Counted from the stretch's first letter, positions 47,397 to 57,209 are shown. The stretch: DNA of 64,000 nt from Superficieibacter sp. 1612_C1 (GCF_015234305.1 NZ_JADGMI010000002.1:186001-250000); one strand, 5' to 3'. Notes: generated by a model from the letters alone, not told the origin. Made by a program: numbers and translations.

Positions 47397-48665
47397 ATGG
47401 AAAAAGAACTCATCCCTGACGCCACGTCGCCCCTGACGACGTGGCTTTCTTATCTGGAAAATCTGCACGCAAAGACGATCGATTTAGGGCTGACGCGCGT
47501 CGGCGAGGTTGCCGCTCGCCTGAATGTGCTACGGCCTGCACCCTTCGTCTTCACCGTGGCAGGTACCAATGGTAAAGGCACCACCTGCCGCACGCTGGAG
47601 GCGATTCTGACGGCAGCGGGTTATAAAACTGGTGTCTACAGCTCGCCGCATCTGGTGCGCTATACCGAGCGCGTGCGCGTGCAGGGTGCTGAATTGCCGG
47701 AAGCGGCGCATACGGCCTCTTTTGCGGCGATTGAAGCGGCGCGTGGTGAAACCTCGCTCACCTATTTTGAATACGGCACGCTGTCAGCGCTGTGGCTGTT
47801 TAAACAGGCGCAGCTTGATGTGGTGATCCTTGAAGTGGGGCTGGGTGGACGGCTTGACGCGACCAATATGGTGGACGCGGATGTGTCGGTGGTGACCAGT
47901 ATCGCGCTCGATCATACCGACTGGCTTGGCCCGGACCGTGAAAGCATCGGGCGGGAAAAGGCCGGCATTTTCCGCGCCGGTAAACCTGCTATCGTTGGTG
48001 AGCCGGATATGCCGCAGTCGATTGCCGCTGTCGCTCAAGAAAAAGACGCGCGCCTGCTGCGTCGCGGCGTTGACTGGCGTTATGATGTCAACGAACATGA
48101 CTGGCACTTTGTCGATGCGCAGGGCGAACTCAACGCGCTGCCTCTGCCGCAGGTGCCGCAGCCGAATGCGGCCACCGCGCTGGCGGCGCTGCGCGCCAGT
48201 CAGCTTAAGGTCAGCGAGCAGGCGATCCGCGACGGTATTGCCAGCGCGATCCTGCCGGGCCGTTTTCAGATCATCAGCGAATCGCCGCAGGTGATCCTCG
48301 ACGTGGCGCATAATCCGCATGCGGCGGCATATTTAGCCGGGCGTCTCAAAACGCAAGCAAAAACCGGGCGCGTGCTGGCGGTCATTGGTATGCTGCACGA
48401 TAAAGATATCGCCGGAACGCTGGCCTGCCTGACGGATATTGTGGACAGCTGGTATTGTGCGCCTTTAGAGGGGCCGCGTGGCGCATCGGCAGAGCAGTTA
48501 CTGACGCATTTACCCGACGGCGAAATCTATGCCACAGTAGGGAAGGCGTGGCATGCCGCGATGGCGAATGCACAGGCAGAAGACACCGTGCTGGTGTGTG
48601 GATCGTTCCACACGGTAGCGCACGTAATGGAAGAAATAGAGGCGGGGAGATCCGGTGGCAAGTAA
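47397..48665 (+). CDS. folC: Bifunctional folylpolyglutamate/dihydrofolate synthase
   Basis: 422 residues. Adds glutamate to dihydropteroate and tetrahydrofolates. ATP-binding P-loop AGTNGKGTT (residues 55-63), YSSPHLVRYTERVRV, and the Mur ligase-type signature VVTSIALDHTDWLG are present. Overlaps the dedD start by 11 bp. Confidence 0.98.
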   Translation: MEKELIPDATSPLTTWLSYLENLHAKTIDLGLTRVGEVAARLNVLRPAPFVFTVAGTNGKGTTCRTLEAILTAAGYKTGVYSSPHLVRYTERVRVQGAELPEAAHTASFAAIEAARGETSLTYFEYGTLSALWLFKQAQLDVVILEVGLGGRLDATNMVDADVSVVTSIALDHTDWLGPDRESIGREKAGIFRAGKPAIVGEPDMPQSIAAVAQEKDARLLRRGVDWRYDVNEHDWHFVDAQGELNALPLPQVPQPNAATALAALRASQLKVSEQAIRDGIASAILPGRFQIISESPQVILDVAHNPHAAAYLAGRLKTQAKTGRVLAVIGMLHDKDIAGTLACLTDIVDSWYCAPLEGPRGASAEQLLTHLPDGEIYATVGKAWHAAMANAQAEDTVLVCGSFHTVAHVMEEIEAGRSGGK

Positions 48666-49344
48666 GTTTCAGAACCGTTTAGTGGGCACTATTGTGCTGG
48701 TCGCGCTGGGCGTTATCGTGCTGCCCGGCCTGCTCGACGGCCAGAAAAAACATTATCAGGATGAGTTTGCCGCAATCCCGCTGGTACCGAAAGCGGGCGA
48801 TCGCGACGAACCTGATATGCTGCCTGCCGCAACGCAGGCGCTACCTGCTCAGCCGCCAGAAGGCGCGGCAGAAGAGGTGAGGGCGGGCGATGCTGCGGCA
48901 CCGACGCTGGACCCATCGCGTCTGGCGGCGAACAACGGTGCAGATATCGACCAGATCCCGGTCCAGCCCGATCCGCCAAAACCGAAACCGACCGACAAAC
49001 CGCAGCCAAAACCGTCGCGTGACAAAGCCAGTGAACAACTGGCCGCGGCCAGCGAAACGCCGCCTGCGAAGCCGGTCACAGAGGATAAACCTGCGCCAAC
49101 CGGCAAAGCGTATGTGGTGCAACTGGGCGCATTGAAGAACGCGGACAAAGTCAGCGAGATCGTCAGTAAACTTCGCGGCGCGGGGTATCGGGTTTATACA
49201 TCGCCTTCGACGCCGGTACAGGGTAAAATCACCCGCATCCTTGTCGGGCCCGACGCGTCGAAAGATAAGCTTAAAGGCTCGCTGGGTGAGCTGAATCAGT
49301 TATCGGGTTTGAACGGCGTGGTGATGAACTACAGCGTGAACTAG
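48655..49344 (+). CDS. dedD: Cell division protein DedD (SPOR domain)
   Basis: 229 residues: one N-terminal membrane anchor (VGTIVLVALGVIVLPGLL), a Pro/Lys-rich spacer (PDPPKPKPTDKPQPKPS) and a C-terminal SPOR domain (YVVQLGALKNADKVSEIVSK) that binds denuded septal glycan. Starts with GTG inside the folC 3' end, as in E. coli. Supports constriction. Confidence 0.96.
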   Translation: MASKFQNRLVGTIVLVALGVIVLPGLLDGQKKHYQDEFAAIPLVPKAGDRDEPDMLPAATQALPAQPPEGAAEEVRAGDAAAPTLDPSRLAANNGADIDQIPVQPDPPKPKPTDKPQPKPSRDKASEQLAAASETPPAKPVTEDKPAPTGKAYVVQLGALKNADKVSEIVSKLRGAGYRVYTSPSTPVQGKITRILVGPDASKDKLKGSLGELNQLSGLNGVVMNYSVN

Positions 49345-49437
49345 GGCGGAGGGCTTTGCCCCCCGAACCCCAAAATGGCGATGGCGTTGATTGTTTTTTC
49401 AGCGCCATTTTTATTTGATCAGGGACGGGAAATCCCT

Positions 49438-49453
49438 ACGCAAACGTTTTCTT
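49438..49453. promoter_or_regulatory. PurR operator of cvpA-purF
   Basis: ACGCAAACGTTTTCTT matches the PurR consensus ACGCAAACGTTTKCGT over 13 of 16 bases and lies 56 nt upstream of cvpA, as in E. coli. Confidence 0.9.
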
Positions 49454-49508
49454 TTTCTGTTAGAATGCGCCCCAACTGGACGACAGGGCGTAATATCGTG
49501 GGACATAT

Positions 49509-49997
49509 ATGGTCTGGATTGATTACGCCATTATCGCGGTACTGGGCTTTTCTTGCTTAGTGAGCCTTATCCGCGGCTTTGTTCGTGAAGCATTATCGCT
49601 GGTGACATGGGGCTGCGCCTTTTATGTTGCCAGCCATTACTACACGGAACTGTCTGTCTGGTTTACGGGCTTTGAAGATGAACGGGTTCGAAATGGGATT
49701 GCTATTGCGGCGCTGTTTATTGCGACGCTCATCGTAGGTGCCATCGTGAACTACGTGATAGGTCAACTGGTGGAGAAGACCGGGCTGTCGGGTACAGACA
49801 GGGTATTGGGGATCTGCTTCGGCGCGCTGCGTGGAGTATTGATTATCGCCGCTATTTTGTTCTTTCTCGACACGTTCACCGGGATGGCGAAGAGCGATGA
49901 CTGGCAGCACTCGCAGTTTATTCCTTATTTTTCCCCCGTCATCAGATGGTTTTTCGAATACCTCCAAAGCTCGTCAAGTTTCTTGCCCAAAGTATAA
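49509..49997 (+). CDS. cvpA: Colicin V production protein CvpA
   Basis: A 162-residue inner-membrane protein with four membrane helices (DYAIIAVLGFSCLVSLIRG). Needed for colicin V export from its plasmid system in E. coli, and linked to envelope stress resistance; the molecular role is unsettled. First gene of the PurR-controlled cvpA-purF-ubiX transcript. Confidence 0.96.
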   Translation: MVWIDYAIIAVLGFSCLVSLIRGFVREALSLVTWGCAFYVASHYYTELSVWFTGFEDERVRNGIAIAALFIATLIVGAIVNYVIGQLVEKTGLSGTDRVLGICFGALRGVLIIAAILFFLDTFTGMAKSDDWQHSQFIPYFSPVIRWFFEYLQSSSSFLPKV

Positions 49998-50030
49998 GCT
50001 TTGGGTTGTAGCTTAACGAGGAAAAGACGT

Positions 50031-51548
50031 ATGTGCGGTATTGTCGGTATCGCCGGTGTTATGCCGGTCAACCAGTCTATTTATGACGCGTTAACGGTGC
50101 TTCAGCACCGCGGGCAGGATGCCGCAGGCATCATCACCATTGATGCGAATAACGGCTTTCGTTTGCGTAAAGCTAATGGTCTGGTGAGCGATGTGTTCGA
50201 AGCACGTCACATGCAGCGTATGCAGGGCAATATGGGTATCGGCCACGTTCGCTACCCGACTGCTGGCAGCTCCAGCGCCTCTGAAGCGCAGCCTTTCTAC
50301 GTTAACTCTCCCTATGGTATTACGCTTGCTCACAACGGCAATCTGACTAACGCGCACGAACTGCGTAAAAAGCTGTTCGAAGAGAAGCGTCGTCACATTA
50401 ACACCACCTCTGACTCTGAAGTTCTGCTCAACGTATTTGCCAGTGAGCTGGATAACTTCCGCCACTATCCGCTGGAAGCAGACAACATTTTTGCCGCCAT
50501 TGCCGCCACCAACCGCCTGATCCGCGGCGCTTACGCCTGTGTGGCGATGATCATCGGTCACGGTATGGTCGCCTTCCGCGATCCAAACGGCATTCGTCCG
50601 TTGGTGCTGGGCAAGCGTGAAATCGGCGATGGCCGCACCGAATACATGGTTGCCTCTGAAAGCGTGGCGCTGGATACCCTCGGCTTTGAATTCCTGCGCG
50701 ACGTCGCGCCGGGCGAGGCGGTCTATATCACCGAAAAAGGGCAGCTCTTTACCCGCCAGTGCGCCGACCATCCGGTGAGCAATCCGTGCCTGTTTGAATA
50801 CGTCTACTTCGCGCGTCCGGATTCCTTCATCGACAAAATTTCCGTCTACAGCGCCCGCGTCAATATGGGCACGAAGCTCGGCGAAAAAATTGCCCGCGAG
50901 TGGGAAGATCTGGATATCGATGTGGTGATCCCCATTCCGGAAACCTCCTGCGATATCGCGCTGGAGATCGCCCGTATTCTGGACAAACCGTATCGTCAGG
51001 GCTTCGTGAAAAACCGCTACGTGGGCCGCACCTTTATCATGCCGGGTCAGCAGCTGCGCCGTAAATCAGTGCGTCGCAAGCTGAACGCCAACCGCGCCGA
51101 GTTTCGCGATAAAAACGTGCTGCTGGTGGATGATTCCATCGTGCGCGGTACTACTTCCGAGCAGATCATTGAAATGGCACGCGAAGCCGGTGCGAAGAAA
51201 GTGTATCTCGCCTCGGCCGCGCCGGAAATCCGCTTCCCGAACGTCTACGGCATCGATATGCCGAGTGCGAACGAGCTGATCGCGCACGGCCGTGAAGTGG
51301 ATGAAATCCGTCAGATCATCGGCGCGGACGGACTGATTTTCCAGGATCTCGACGATCTAATCGACGCGGTACGTGCAGAAAACCCGGAAATCCAGCAGTT
51401 CGAATGCTCGGTCTTTAACGGCATTTATGTGACCAAAGATGTCGATCAGCAATATCTCGACTATCTGGACTCCCTGCGTAATGACGATTCCAAAGCGGTC
51501 CAGCGTCAGAACGAAGTGGAAAACCTGGAAATGCATAACGAAGGGTAA
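50031..51548 (+). CDS. purF: Amidophosphoribosyltransferase PurF
   Basis: 505 residues. First committed step of purine synthesis: PRPP plus glutamine gives phosphoribosylamine. After removal of Met, Cys2 is the glutaminase nucleophile (MCGIVGIAG). The PRPP loop [14 protein letters not shown] is clear near residue 366. The start at 50031 is fixed by the Cys and by the ACGAGGAAAAG ribosome-binding site. Confidence 0.98.
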   Translation: MCGIVGIAGVMPVNQSIYDALTVLQHRGQDAAGIITIDANNGFRLRKANGLVSDVFEARHMQRMQGNMGIGHVRYPTAGSSSASEAQPFYVNSPYGITLAHNGNLTNAHELRKKLFEEKRRHINTTSDSEVLLNVFASELDNFRHYPLEADNIFAAIAATNRLIRGAYACVAMIIGHGMVAFRDPNGIRPLVLGKREIGDGRTEYMVASESVALDTLGFEFLRDVAPGEAVYITEKGQLFTRQCADHPVSNPCLFEYVYFARPDSFIDKISVYSARVNMGTKLGEKIAREWEDLDIDVVIPIPETSCDIALEIARILDKPYRQGFVKNRYVGRTFIMPGQQLRRKSVRRKLNANRAEFRDKNVLLVDDSIVRGTTSEQIIEMAREAGAKKVYLASAAPEIRFPNVYGIDMPSANELIAHGREVDEIRQIIGADGLIFQDLDDLIDAVRAENPEIQQFECSVFNGIYVTKDVDQQYLDYLDSLRNDDSKAVQRQNEVENLEMHNEG

Positions 51549-51559
51549 AATACTGCCTG

Positions 51560-51580
51560 CGCCCTGCATGAAGCAGGGCG
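51560..51580 (+). terminator. Hairpin after purF
   Basis: CGCCCTGC/GCAGGGCG with a 5-nt loop; the following TATTGTTG is a weak T-run, so it is probably an attenuating or processing hairpin before ubiX. Confidence 0.55.
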
Positions 51581-51643
51581 TATTGTTGCAACTCCCGCCC
51601 GGATCCGGCAAAGTCTGCGCATGATAAATAAAGGACGTTTTTC

Positions 51644-52231
51644 ATGAGAAGACTCATTGTAGGCATTTCCGGGGCCAGCGGCGCGATTTACGGCGTGCGG
51701 CTGCTACAGGTTTTACGTGACGTCGCCGAGGTCGAAACCCATCTGGTGATGAGTCAGGCCGCCCGGCAGACGCTGGCGCTGGAAACGGATCTTTCCCTGC
51801 GCGAGGTTCAGGCGCTGGCGGATGTTGTCCACGATGCCCGCGATATCGCCGCCAGTATCTCCTCCGGTTCGTTTAAAACGGCGGGCATGGCGATCCTCCC
51901 GTGCTCGATTAAAACCCTCTCCGGGATTGTTAACAGCTATACCGACGGGCTGCTGACCCGCGCGGCGGACGTGGTACTGAAAGAGCGCCGCCCGCTGGTG
52001 CTGTGCGTGCGGGAAACGCCGCTGCATCTGGGGCATCTGCGCCTGATGACCCAGGCGGCGGAGCTGGGCGCAGTGGTCATGCCGCCGGTGCCAGCGTTTT
52101 ACCACCGACCGCAGACCATTGACGATCTGATCAACCAGACCGTTAACCGGGTGCTCGACCAGTTCGCTATCGAACTACCGGAAGACCTTTTCACCCGCTG
52201 GATGGGCGCTGCACCCACCGGGAGCAACTAA
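51644..52231 (+). CDS. ubiX: Flavin prenyltransferase UbiX
   Basis: 195 residues. Attaches dimethylallyl to FMN, giving the prenyl-FMN cofactor of UbiD decarboxylases. The FMN-binding IVGISGASGAIYG and catalytic SSGSFKTAGMAILPCS motifs are present. In the same window the UbiD-family bsdC locus lacks its own B subunit, so this enzyme probably serves both ubiquinone synthesis and that decarboxylase. Confidence 0.97.
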   Translation: MRRLIVGISGASGAIYGVRLLQVLRDVAEVETHLVMSQAARQTLALETDLSLREVQALADVVHDARDIAASISSGSFKTAGMAILPCSIKTLSGIVNSYTDGLLTRAADVVLKERRPLVLCVRETPLHLGHLRLMTQAAELGAVVMPPVPAFYHRPQTIDDLINQTVNRVLDQFAIELPEDLFTRWMGAAPTGSN

Positions 52232-52237
52232 AAGCCG

Positions 52238-52260
52238 ATGCCCTGTTTCAGGGCATTTTT
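52238..52260 (+). terminator. ubiX terminator
   Basis: ATGCCCTG-TTT-CAGGGCATTTTT, strong stem with a T-run. Confidence 0.92.
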
Positions 52261-52396
52261 GTAACCGCGATCATATCCCCGACATTTTCCTTCTTTTACC
52301 GCTGCGGTTCGCTCGCCGGACCTGCTATCTTTCACCTTACGATAGTTTGCAACGTTTTATTAACACATCCGTGTACCCCCGTTCCGGGCGCAGAGA

Positions 52397-52412
52397 TGGC
52401 ACAAAACCTGCA
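52397..52412 (+). promoter_or_regulatory. Sigma-54 promoter of argT
   Basis: TGGCACAAAACCTGCA has the invariant GG and GC of the -24/-12 elements, 10 bp apart, about 62 nt before the argT start. Nitrogen-controlled (NtrC) transcription of argT is known in enterics. No clear paired NtrC site was found upstream. Confidence 0.8.
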
Positions 52413-52473
52413 AGGCTTATCCGCAGCACAACACAGACAGTACATAATAAAATCACCATATTGAGGGGAATGT

Positions 52474-53256
52474 ATGAAGAAGTCGGTCCTGGCTCTGTCT
52501 TTACTGATCGGTTTAAGCAGCGCCGCCAGCGTTTATGCCGCGCTACCGCAAACGGTGCGGATTGGCACTGATGCTACCTATGCGCCTTTTTCCTCGAAAG
52601 ATGCAAAAGGGCAGTTTGTTGGTTTTGATATCGATCTGGGCAACGAAATGTGCAAACGCATTCAGGTCAAATGTACCTGGGTCGGCAGCGATTTTGATGC
52701 GCTCATTCCGTCGCTGAAAGCGAAAAAAATCGATGCGATTATCTCCTCTCTCTCCATTACGGAAAAACGCCAGCAGGAAATCGCCTTCTCTGACAAGCTC
52801 TACGCCGCCGACTCTCGCCTGATTGCCGCCAAAGGCTCGCCGATCCAGCCGACGCTGGAATCGCTGAAAGGCAAACACGTTGGCGTGCTTCAGGGCTCCA
52901 CTCAGGAAGCCTATGGTAACGATCACTGGCGCAGCAAAGGTGTGGATGTCATTGCCTACGCCAACCAGGATCTGATCTATTCTGACCTCGCCGCAGGACG
53001 TCTCGACGCCGCATTACAGGATGAAGTCGCCGCCAGCGAAGGATTCCTCAAACAGCCCGCCGGGAAAGAGTTTGCCTTTGCCGGTGCCTCGGTAAAAGAC
53101 AAAAAATTCTTTGGTGACGGTACGGGCGTGGGCCTGCGCAAAGATGATACCGAACTGAAAGCCGCGTTTGATAAGGCGCTGAAAGAGCTGCGTGCAGACG
53201 GCACCTACGACAAAATGGCGAAAAAGTATTTCGATTTTAACGTTTACGGCGACTAA
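52474..53256 (+). CDS. argT: Lysine/arginine/ornithine-binding protein ArgT
   Basis: A 260-residue periplasmic binding protein with signal peptide [22 protein letters not shown]. Delivers lysine, arginine and ornithine to HisQMP. SBP family 3 fold ([31 protein letters not shown]). About 70% identical at a glance to the neighbouring HisJ, the product of an old duplication. Confidence 0.96.
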   Translation: MKKSVLALSLLIGLSSAASVYAALPQTVRIGTDATYAPFSSKDAKGQFVGFDIDLGNEMCKRIQVKCTWVGSDFDALIPSLKAKKIDAIISSLSITEKRQQEIAFSDKLYAADSRLIAAKGSPIQPTLESLKGKHVGVLQGSTQEAYGNDHWRSKGVDVIAYANQDLIYSDLAAGRLDAALQDEVAASEGFLKQPAGKEFAFAGASVKDKKFFGDGTGVGLRKDDTELKAAFDKALKELRADGTYDKMAKKYFDFNVYGD

Positions 53257-53278
53257 GCCTGCAACAACGAAATCGATG

Positions 53279-53310
53279 ATACTCCGTGCCGGCTCGCCAG
53301 CACGGAGTAT
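53279..53310 (+). terminator. Hairpin after argT
   Basis: ATACTCCGTGC/GCACGGAGTAT, an 11-bp perfect stem, 23 nt after argT. It lacks a T-run and may protect the argT mRNA rather than terminate. Confidence 0.6.
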
Positions 53311-53322
53311 TAATGGGATTTA

Positions 53323-53361
53323 TGCATCGCGGTGGTGCGAAGCGTGCACCACCGTTGGGCA
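53323..53361. promoter_or_regulatory. Paired NtrC-binding sites upstream of hisJ
   Basis: TGCATCGCGGTGGTGCG (53323-53339) and TGCACCACCGTTGGGCA (53345-53361) each match the NtrC pattern TGCAC-N7-GTGCA with one or two mismatches. Their centres are 22 bp apart and about 100-130 bp from the hisJ sigma-54 promoter, the usual enhancer arrangement. Confidence 0.7.
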
Positions 53362-53450
53362 TAAATGCATAGTTAAGCATTTTTAATGCGAAAAAAACGC
53401 GATAAGCGTGCAGAATATTTTGCCTTGCCGCCCCGAATAGTGGCACGATA

Positions 53451-53466
53451 CCTGCACCTTATTTTG
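53451..53466 (+). promoter_or_regulatory. Sigma-54 promoter of hisJ
   Basis: TGGCACGATACCTGCA matches the consensus TGGCACGNNNNTTGCW in all but one base, with the correct GG-N10-GC spacing. It is 42 nt upstream of the hisJ start. Confidence 0.88.
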
Positions 53467-53507
53467 GCCATAAATCCCATTAGAATGACGGTTTGTCGAG
53501 GATAATT

Positions 53508-54290
53508 ATGAAAAAGCTGGTGTTGTCTCTTTCTCTGGTTCTGGCGGTGTCCAGTGTCTCTGGCGCATTCGCCGCCCTTCCGCAAAAATTACGTATCGGT
53601 ACCGATCCCACCTACGCCCCTTTTGAATCAAAAAATTCGCAGGGTGAATTGGTGGGTTTTGATATCGACCTGGCGAAAGAGCTGTGCACGCGGATCAAAA
53701 CCCAGTGCACCTTTATGGAAAGCCCGCTGGATGCGCTGATCCCCTCCCTGAAAGCGAAAAAAATCGACGTCATTATGTCCTCGCTGTCGATTACCGAAAA
53801 ACGCCAGCAGGAGATCGCTTTTACCGACAAACAGTATGCCGCCGACTCGCGTCTGGTGGTGAAGAAAGGGTCTGATATCACGCCAGACCTCGACAAACTT
53901 AAGGGTAAACGCGTGGGCGTACTCCAGGGAACCACCCAGGAAACCTATGGCAACGTTCACTGGGCACCGAAAGGCGTTGAGATCGTCTCCTATCAGGGCC
54001 AGGACAATATCTACGCTGACCTGACCGCCGGACGCATTGATGCGGCGTTTCAGGACGAAGTGGCAGCCAGTGAAGGCTTCCTGAAGCAACCGATCGGCCA
54101 GGATTACGCGTTCGGTGGCCCGTCGATCAAAGATGAAAAACTGTTTGGCGTGGGTACCGGTATGGGCCTGCGTAAAGAGGACAACGAACTGCGCGAGGCG
54201 CTGAATAAAGCCTTCGCCGACATGCGCGCTGACGGAACGTACGACAAACTGGCGAAAAAGTACTTCGATTTTGACGTTTACGGCGGTTAA
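53508..54290 (+). CDS. hisJ: Histidine-binding protein HisJ
   Basis: A 260-residue periplasmic protein with signal peptide [22 protein letters not shown], delivering L-histidine to HisQMP2. The start at 53508 fits the signal peptide and a CGAGG ribosome-binding site; an ATG 15 nt upstream is in frame but is too close to it. Under its own sigma-54 promoter. Confidence 0.97.
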   Translation: MKKLVLSLSLVLAVSSVSGAFAALPQKLRIGTDPTYAPFESKNSQGELVGFDIDLAKELCTRIKTQCTFMESPLDALIPSLKAKKIDVIMSSLSITEKRQQEIAFTDKQYAADSRLVVKKGSDITPDLDKLKGKRVGVLQGTTQETYGNVHWAPKGVEIVSYQGQDNIYADLTAGRIDAAFQDEVAASEGFLKQPIGQDYAFGGPSIKDEKLFGVGTGMGLRKEDNELREALNKAFADMRADGTYDKLAKKYFDFDVYGG

Positions 54291-54298
54291 TCTCCGCC

Positions 54299-54326
54299 CG
54301 GACCCGGCTACTAAACGCCGGGTCCG
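54299..54326. repeat. Intercistronic palindrome between hisJ and hisQ
   Basis: CGGACCCGGC/GCCGGGTCCG, 10-bp perfect arms and an 8-nt loop. This is the position where a REP element is known in Salmonella, where it stabilises the upstream hisJ message so that more binding protein than membrane component is made. Confidence 0.8.
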
Positions 54327-54347
54327 CACCAGGACAGGAAAGACTGA

Positions 54348-55034
54348 ATGCTGCACGGGTTTTCACAGGTAATTTTACAGGGCGCGATAGTCACGCTGGA
54401 GCTGGCCTTAAGTTCCGTGGTGCTGTCGGTGCTGATCGGCCTGATTGGCGCGGGGGCAAAGCTTTCCGGGAGTCGCCCGCTGGCGCTTCTCTTTGAAGGC
54501 TACACCACGCTGATCCGTGGCGTGCCGGATCTCGTGCTGATGCTGCTGATCTTTTACGGTCTGCAAATTGCCCTTAACAGCGTCACCGATGCGCTGGGCC
54601 TGGCGCAATTTGATATCGATCCGATGGTGGCGGGCATTATTACCCTCGGCTTTATCTATGGTGCCTACTTCACCGAAACCTTTCGCGGCGCGTTTATGGC
54701 GGTGCCGAAAGGGCATATTGAAGCGGCGACGGCGTTTGGTTTTACCGGCGGTCAGGTTTTTCGCCGTATCTTATTTCCTGCGATGATGCGCTATGCGCTG
54801 CCGGGCATCGGCAATAACTGGCAGGTGATCCTCAAGGCAACCGCGCTGGTCTCGTTACTTGGGCTGGAAGATGTGGTGAAGGCGACGCAGCTGGCGGGCA
54901 AAAGTACCTGGCAGCCGTTCTATTTCGCTATCGTCTGCGGGCTAATTTATCTGGTATTTACAACGGTTTCTAATGGTGTGCTGCTGCTGCTCGAACGCCG
55001 CTACTCCGTGGGTGTGAAGAGGGCTGACCTGTGA
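54348..55034 (+). CDS. hisQ: Histidine/LAO ABC transporter permease HisQ
   Basis: A 228-residue permease with five membrane spans and the EAA loop (HIEAATAFGFTGGQVFRRI) contacting HisP. The stop overlaps the hisM start (GTGA), so subunits are co-translated. Confidence 0.97.
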   Translation: MLHGFSQVILQGAIVTLELALSSVVLSVLIGLIGAGAKLSGSRPLALLFEGYTTLIRGVPDLVLMLLIFYGLQIALNSVTDALGLAQFDIDPMVAGIITLGFIYGAYFTETFRGAFMAVPKGHIEAATAFGFTGGQVFRRILFPAMMRYALPGIGNNWQVILKATALVSLLGLEDVVKATQLAGKSTWQPFYFAIVCGLIYLVFTTVSNGVLLLLERRYSVGVKRADL

Positions 55035-55747
55035 TCGACATTATTCAGGAATACTGGCAGTCATTATTGTGGAGTGATGGCTACCGGATGACCGGCGTAG
55101 CGGTGACGCTGTGGCTGCTGATCTCCTCGGTGGTGATGGGCGGTATCCTTGCCGTGTTCCTCGCTATTGGTCGGGTCTCCAGCAATAGACTTATCCGTTA
55201 TCCTATCTGGCTATTCACCTATGTGTTTCGCGGCACGCCGCTTTACGTTCAGCTACTGGTGTTCTATTCCGGCATGTATACGCTGGAAGTGGTAAAAGGC
55301 ACCGAGTTACTGAATGCTTTTTTTCGTAGCGGCCTGAACTGTACGGTGCTGGCGCTGACGCTCAATACCTGCGCCTACACCACCGAGATTTTTGCCGGCG
55401 CGATTCGCTCGGTGCCGCACGGTGAAATTGAAGCGGCACGCGCGTATGGTTTTTCGACCTTCAAAATGTATCGCAGCATTATTCTGCCTTCGGCACTGCG
55501 CATTGCGCTGCCTGCGTACAGCAACGAAGTGATTTTAATGCTCCATTCAACCGCGCTGGCATTTACTGCCACGGTGCCGGATCTACTGAAAATTGCCCGC
55601 GATATCAACTCGGCGACCTATCAACCGTTCACCGCGTTCGGTATTGCGGCCGTTCTGTATTTAATGATTTCTTATGTGCTGATTAGTTTATTCCGCAAGG
55701 CGGAAAAACGCTGGTTACAGCACGTGAAACCTTCATCGACGCACTGA
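55031..55747 (+). CDS. hisM: Histidine/LAO ABC transporter permease HisM
   Basis: A 238-residue permease partner of HisQ with the EAA loop [19 protein letters not shown]. It begins with GTG at 55031, overlapping the hisQ stop by 4 bp. Confidence 0.97.
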   Translation: MIDIIQEYWQSLLWSDGYRMTGVAVTLWLLISSVVMGGILAVFLAIGRVSSNRLIRYPIWLFTYVFRGTPLYVQLLVFYSGMYTLEVVKGTELLNAFFRSGLNCTVLALTLNTCAYTTEIFAGAIRSVPHGEIEAARAYGFSTFKMYRSIILPSALRIALPAYSNEVILMLHSTALAFTATVPDLLKIARDINSATYQPFTAFGIAAVLYLMISYVLISLFRKAEKRWLQHVKPSSTH

Positions 55748-55754
55748 GAATACG

Positions 55755-56528
55755 ATGTCTGAAAACAAATTAAACGTTATCGATCTGCACAAGCGCTACG
55801 GCGAGCATGAGGTGCTGAAAGGGGTTTCGCTGACGGCTAACGCCGGGGATGTGATTTCGATTATCGGCTCCTCAGGGTCGGGCAAGAGTACCTTTTTGCG
55901 CTGCATTAACTTTCTCGAAAAACCGAGTGAAGGCACCATTACCGTCAGCGGGCAGAATATCACCCTGGTGCGCGATAAAGACGGACAGCTTAAGGTCGCC
56001 GATAAAAATCAGCTTCGGCTGCTGCGCACGCGGCTAACTATGGTTTTTCAGCACTTTAACCTGTGGAGCCACATGACGGTGCTGGAAAACGTGATGGAAG
56101 CGCCGATTCAGGTATTAGGACTGAGTAAACAGGCCTCGCGCGAACGGGCGATGAAATACCTGGCAAAAGTGGGCATTGATGAGATGGCCCAGGGCAAGTA
56201 CCCGGTGCATTTGTCGGGCGGTCAGCAGCAGCGCGTTTCCATCGCCCGTGCGCTGGCGATGGAGCCGGAGGTATTGCTGTTTGATGAGCCGACTTCTGCG
56301 CTTGACCCGGAGCTGGTGGGCGAGGTGCTGCGTATCATGCAGCAACTGGCCGAAGAGGGGAAAACCATGGTGGTAGTGACGCATGAGATGGGCTTTGCCC
56401 GCCACGTCTCCTCCCACGTCATTTTCCTCCATCAGGGCAAAATTGAGGAACAGGGCGATCCGGAGCAGTTGTTTGGCAACCCGCAGAGTCCTCGTTTGCA
56501 GCAGTTTTTGAAGGGATCGCTGAAGTAG
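55755..56528 (+). CDS. hisP: Histidine/LAO ABC transporter ATPase HisP
   Basis: 257 residues. Walker [10 protein letters not shown] (38-46), signature LSGGQQQR, Walker [13 protein letters not shown], switch His in VVVTHEMGF. Energises import for both HisJ and ArgT. Confidence 0.98.
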   Translation: MSENKLNVIDLHKRYGEHEVLKGVSLTANAGDVISIIGSSGSGKSTFLRCINFLEKPSEGTITVSGQNITLVRDKDGQLKVADKNQLRLLRTRLTMVFQHFNLWSHMTVLENVMEAPIQVLGLSKQASRERAMKYLAKVGIDEMAQGKYPVHLSGGQQQRVSIARALAMEPEVLLFDEPTSALDPELVGEVLRIMQQLAEEGKTMVVVTHEMGFARHVSSHVIFLHQGKIEEQGDPEQLFGNPQSPRLQQFLKGSLK

Positions 56529-56542
56529 CGGTGGTTGTTTTT

Positions 56543-56579
56543 CACCCTCACCCTCTCCCTGAGGGAGAGGGTGAGGGTG
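56543..56579. repeat. 17-bp palindrome downstream of hisP
   Basis: CACCCTCACCCTCTCCC-TGA-GGGAGAGGGTGAGGGTG, perfect. A shorter related palindrome (CCCCTCTCCCTCAGGGGA) follows at about 56588-56605. This looks like a dispersed enterobacterial element rather than a simple terminator. Confidence 0.85.
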
Positions 56580-56609
56580 TAATTCCGCCCCTCTCCCTCA
56601 GGGGAAATA

Positions 56610-57131
56610 TCACCCCGCCTGCAAAAAGTCTTCTTTCGTCAGACGAAACGCCCAGTCGTCATAATATTCATCTTTAAGCAAAAAGGCCTTTTCCAGCACC
56701 TGCACCCGATTAAAGCGCGCCTTTTCCAGCACTCGCACCGAGCCGGTATTTTCCGCCAGTACCCACGCATTTAGCGCCTCCACGTTCGCCTGGTAAAACG
56801 CGTATTCGCATACCGCCCGTAGCGCTTCGCTGGCGATACCGCGCCCCTGCATCGCCGGTAAAACGGAATAGCCCACATCCGCCTCTTCAGGATGCTGTTT
56901 GCTGATACGCAGGCCAACATCGCCTAACGCGGTATCATCGCCGTGCATACGAATGACAAAGGCATTTTTTTCCAGCAGCCGTTGCTCAAACACGCGGCGG
57001 GTATCTTCTTCTGACGCAATGCCTGCCATATAGCGCATCACGTCGTTATTCTGGCGCAAAGCGCGAAAAAAGGGCCAGTCAGATTCCTGAAAGGATGAAA
57101 GCGTAAAGCGGGGAGTCAGCAGCGTGAGCAT
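56610..57131 (-). CDS. GNAT acetyltransferase (RimJ/RimL-like)
   Basis: A 173-residue GCN5-related N-acetyltransferase: RFTLSSFQESDWPFFRAL N-terminus, acetyl-CoA-binding GYSVLPAMQGRGIASEALRAV, and ENTGSVRVLEKARF. The acceptor is unknown (ribosomal protein, antibiotic or small molecule are all possible). The start is uncertain: 57131, 57140 and 57173 are all in frame; the longer forms add a hydrophobic stretch. The E. coli neighbour in this position is a Rpn-type transposase, so the gene is an accessory insertion. Confidence 0.8.
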   Translation of the reverse strand: MLTLLTPRFTLSSFQESDWPFFRALRQNNDVMRYMAGIASEEDTRRVFEQRLLEKNAFVIRMHGDDTALGDVGLRISKQHPEEADVGYSVLPAMQGRGIASEALRAVCEYAFYQANVEALNAWVLAENTGSVRVLEKARFNRVQVLEKAFLLKDEYYDDWAFRLTKEDFLQAG

Positions 57132-57209
57132 GAATATCATCAGTCCGGTGAAACAGGCGAGTAACCATATCACCGGTCTGCGAATAAAATCATCCCTGAA
57201 TCAGCGTGG

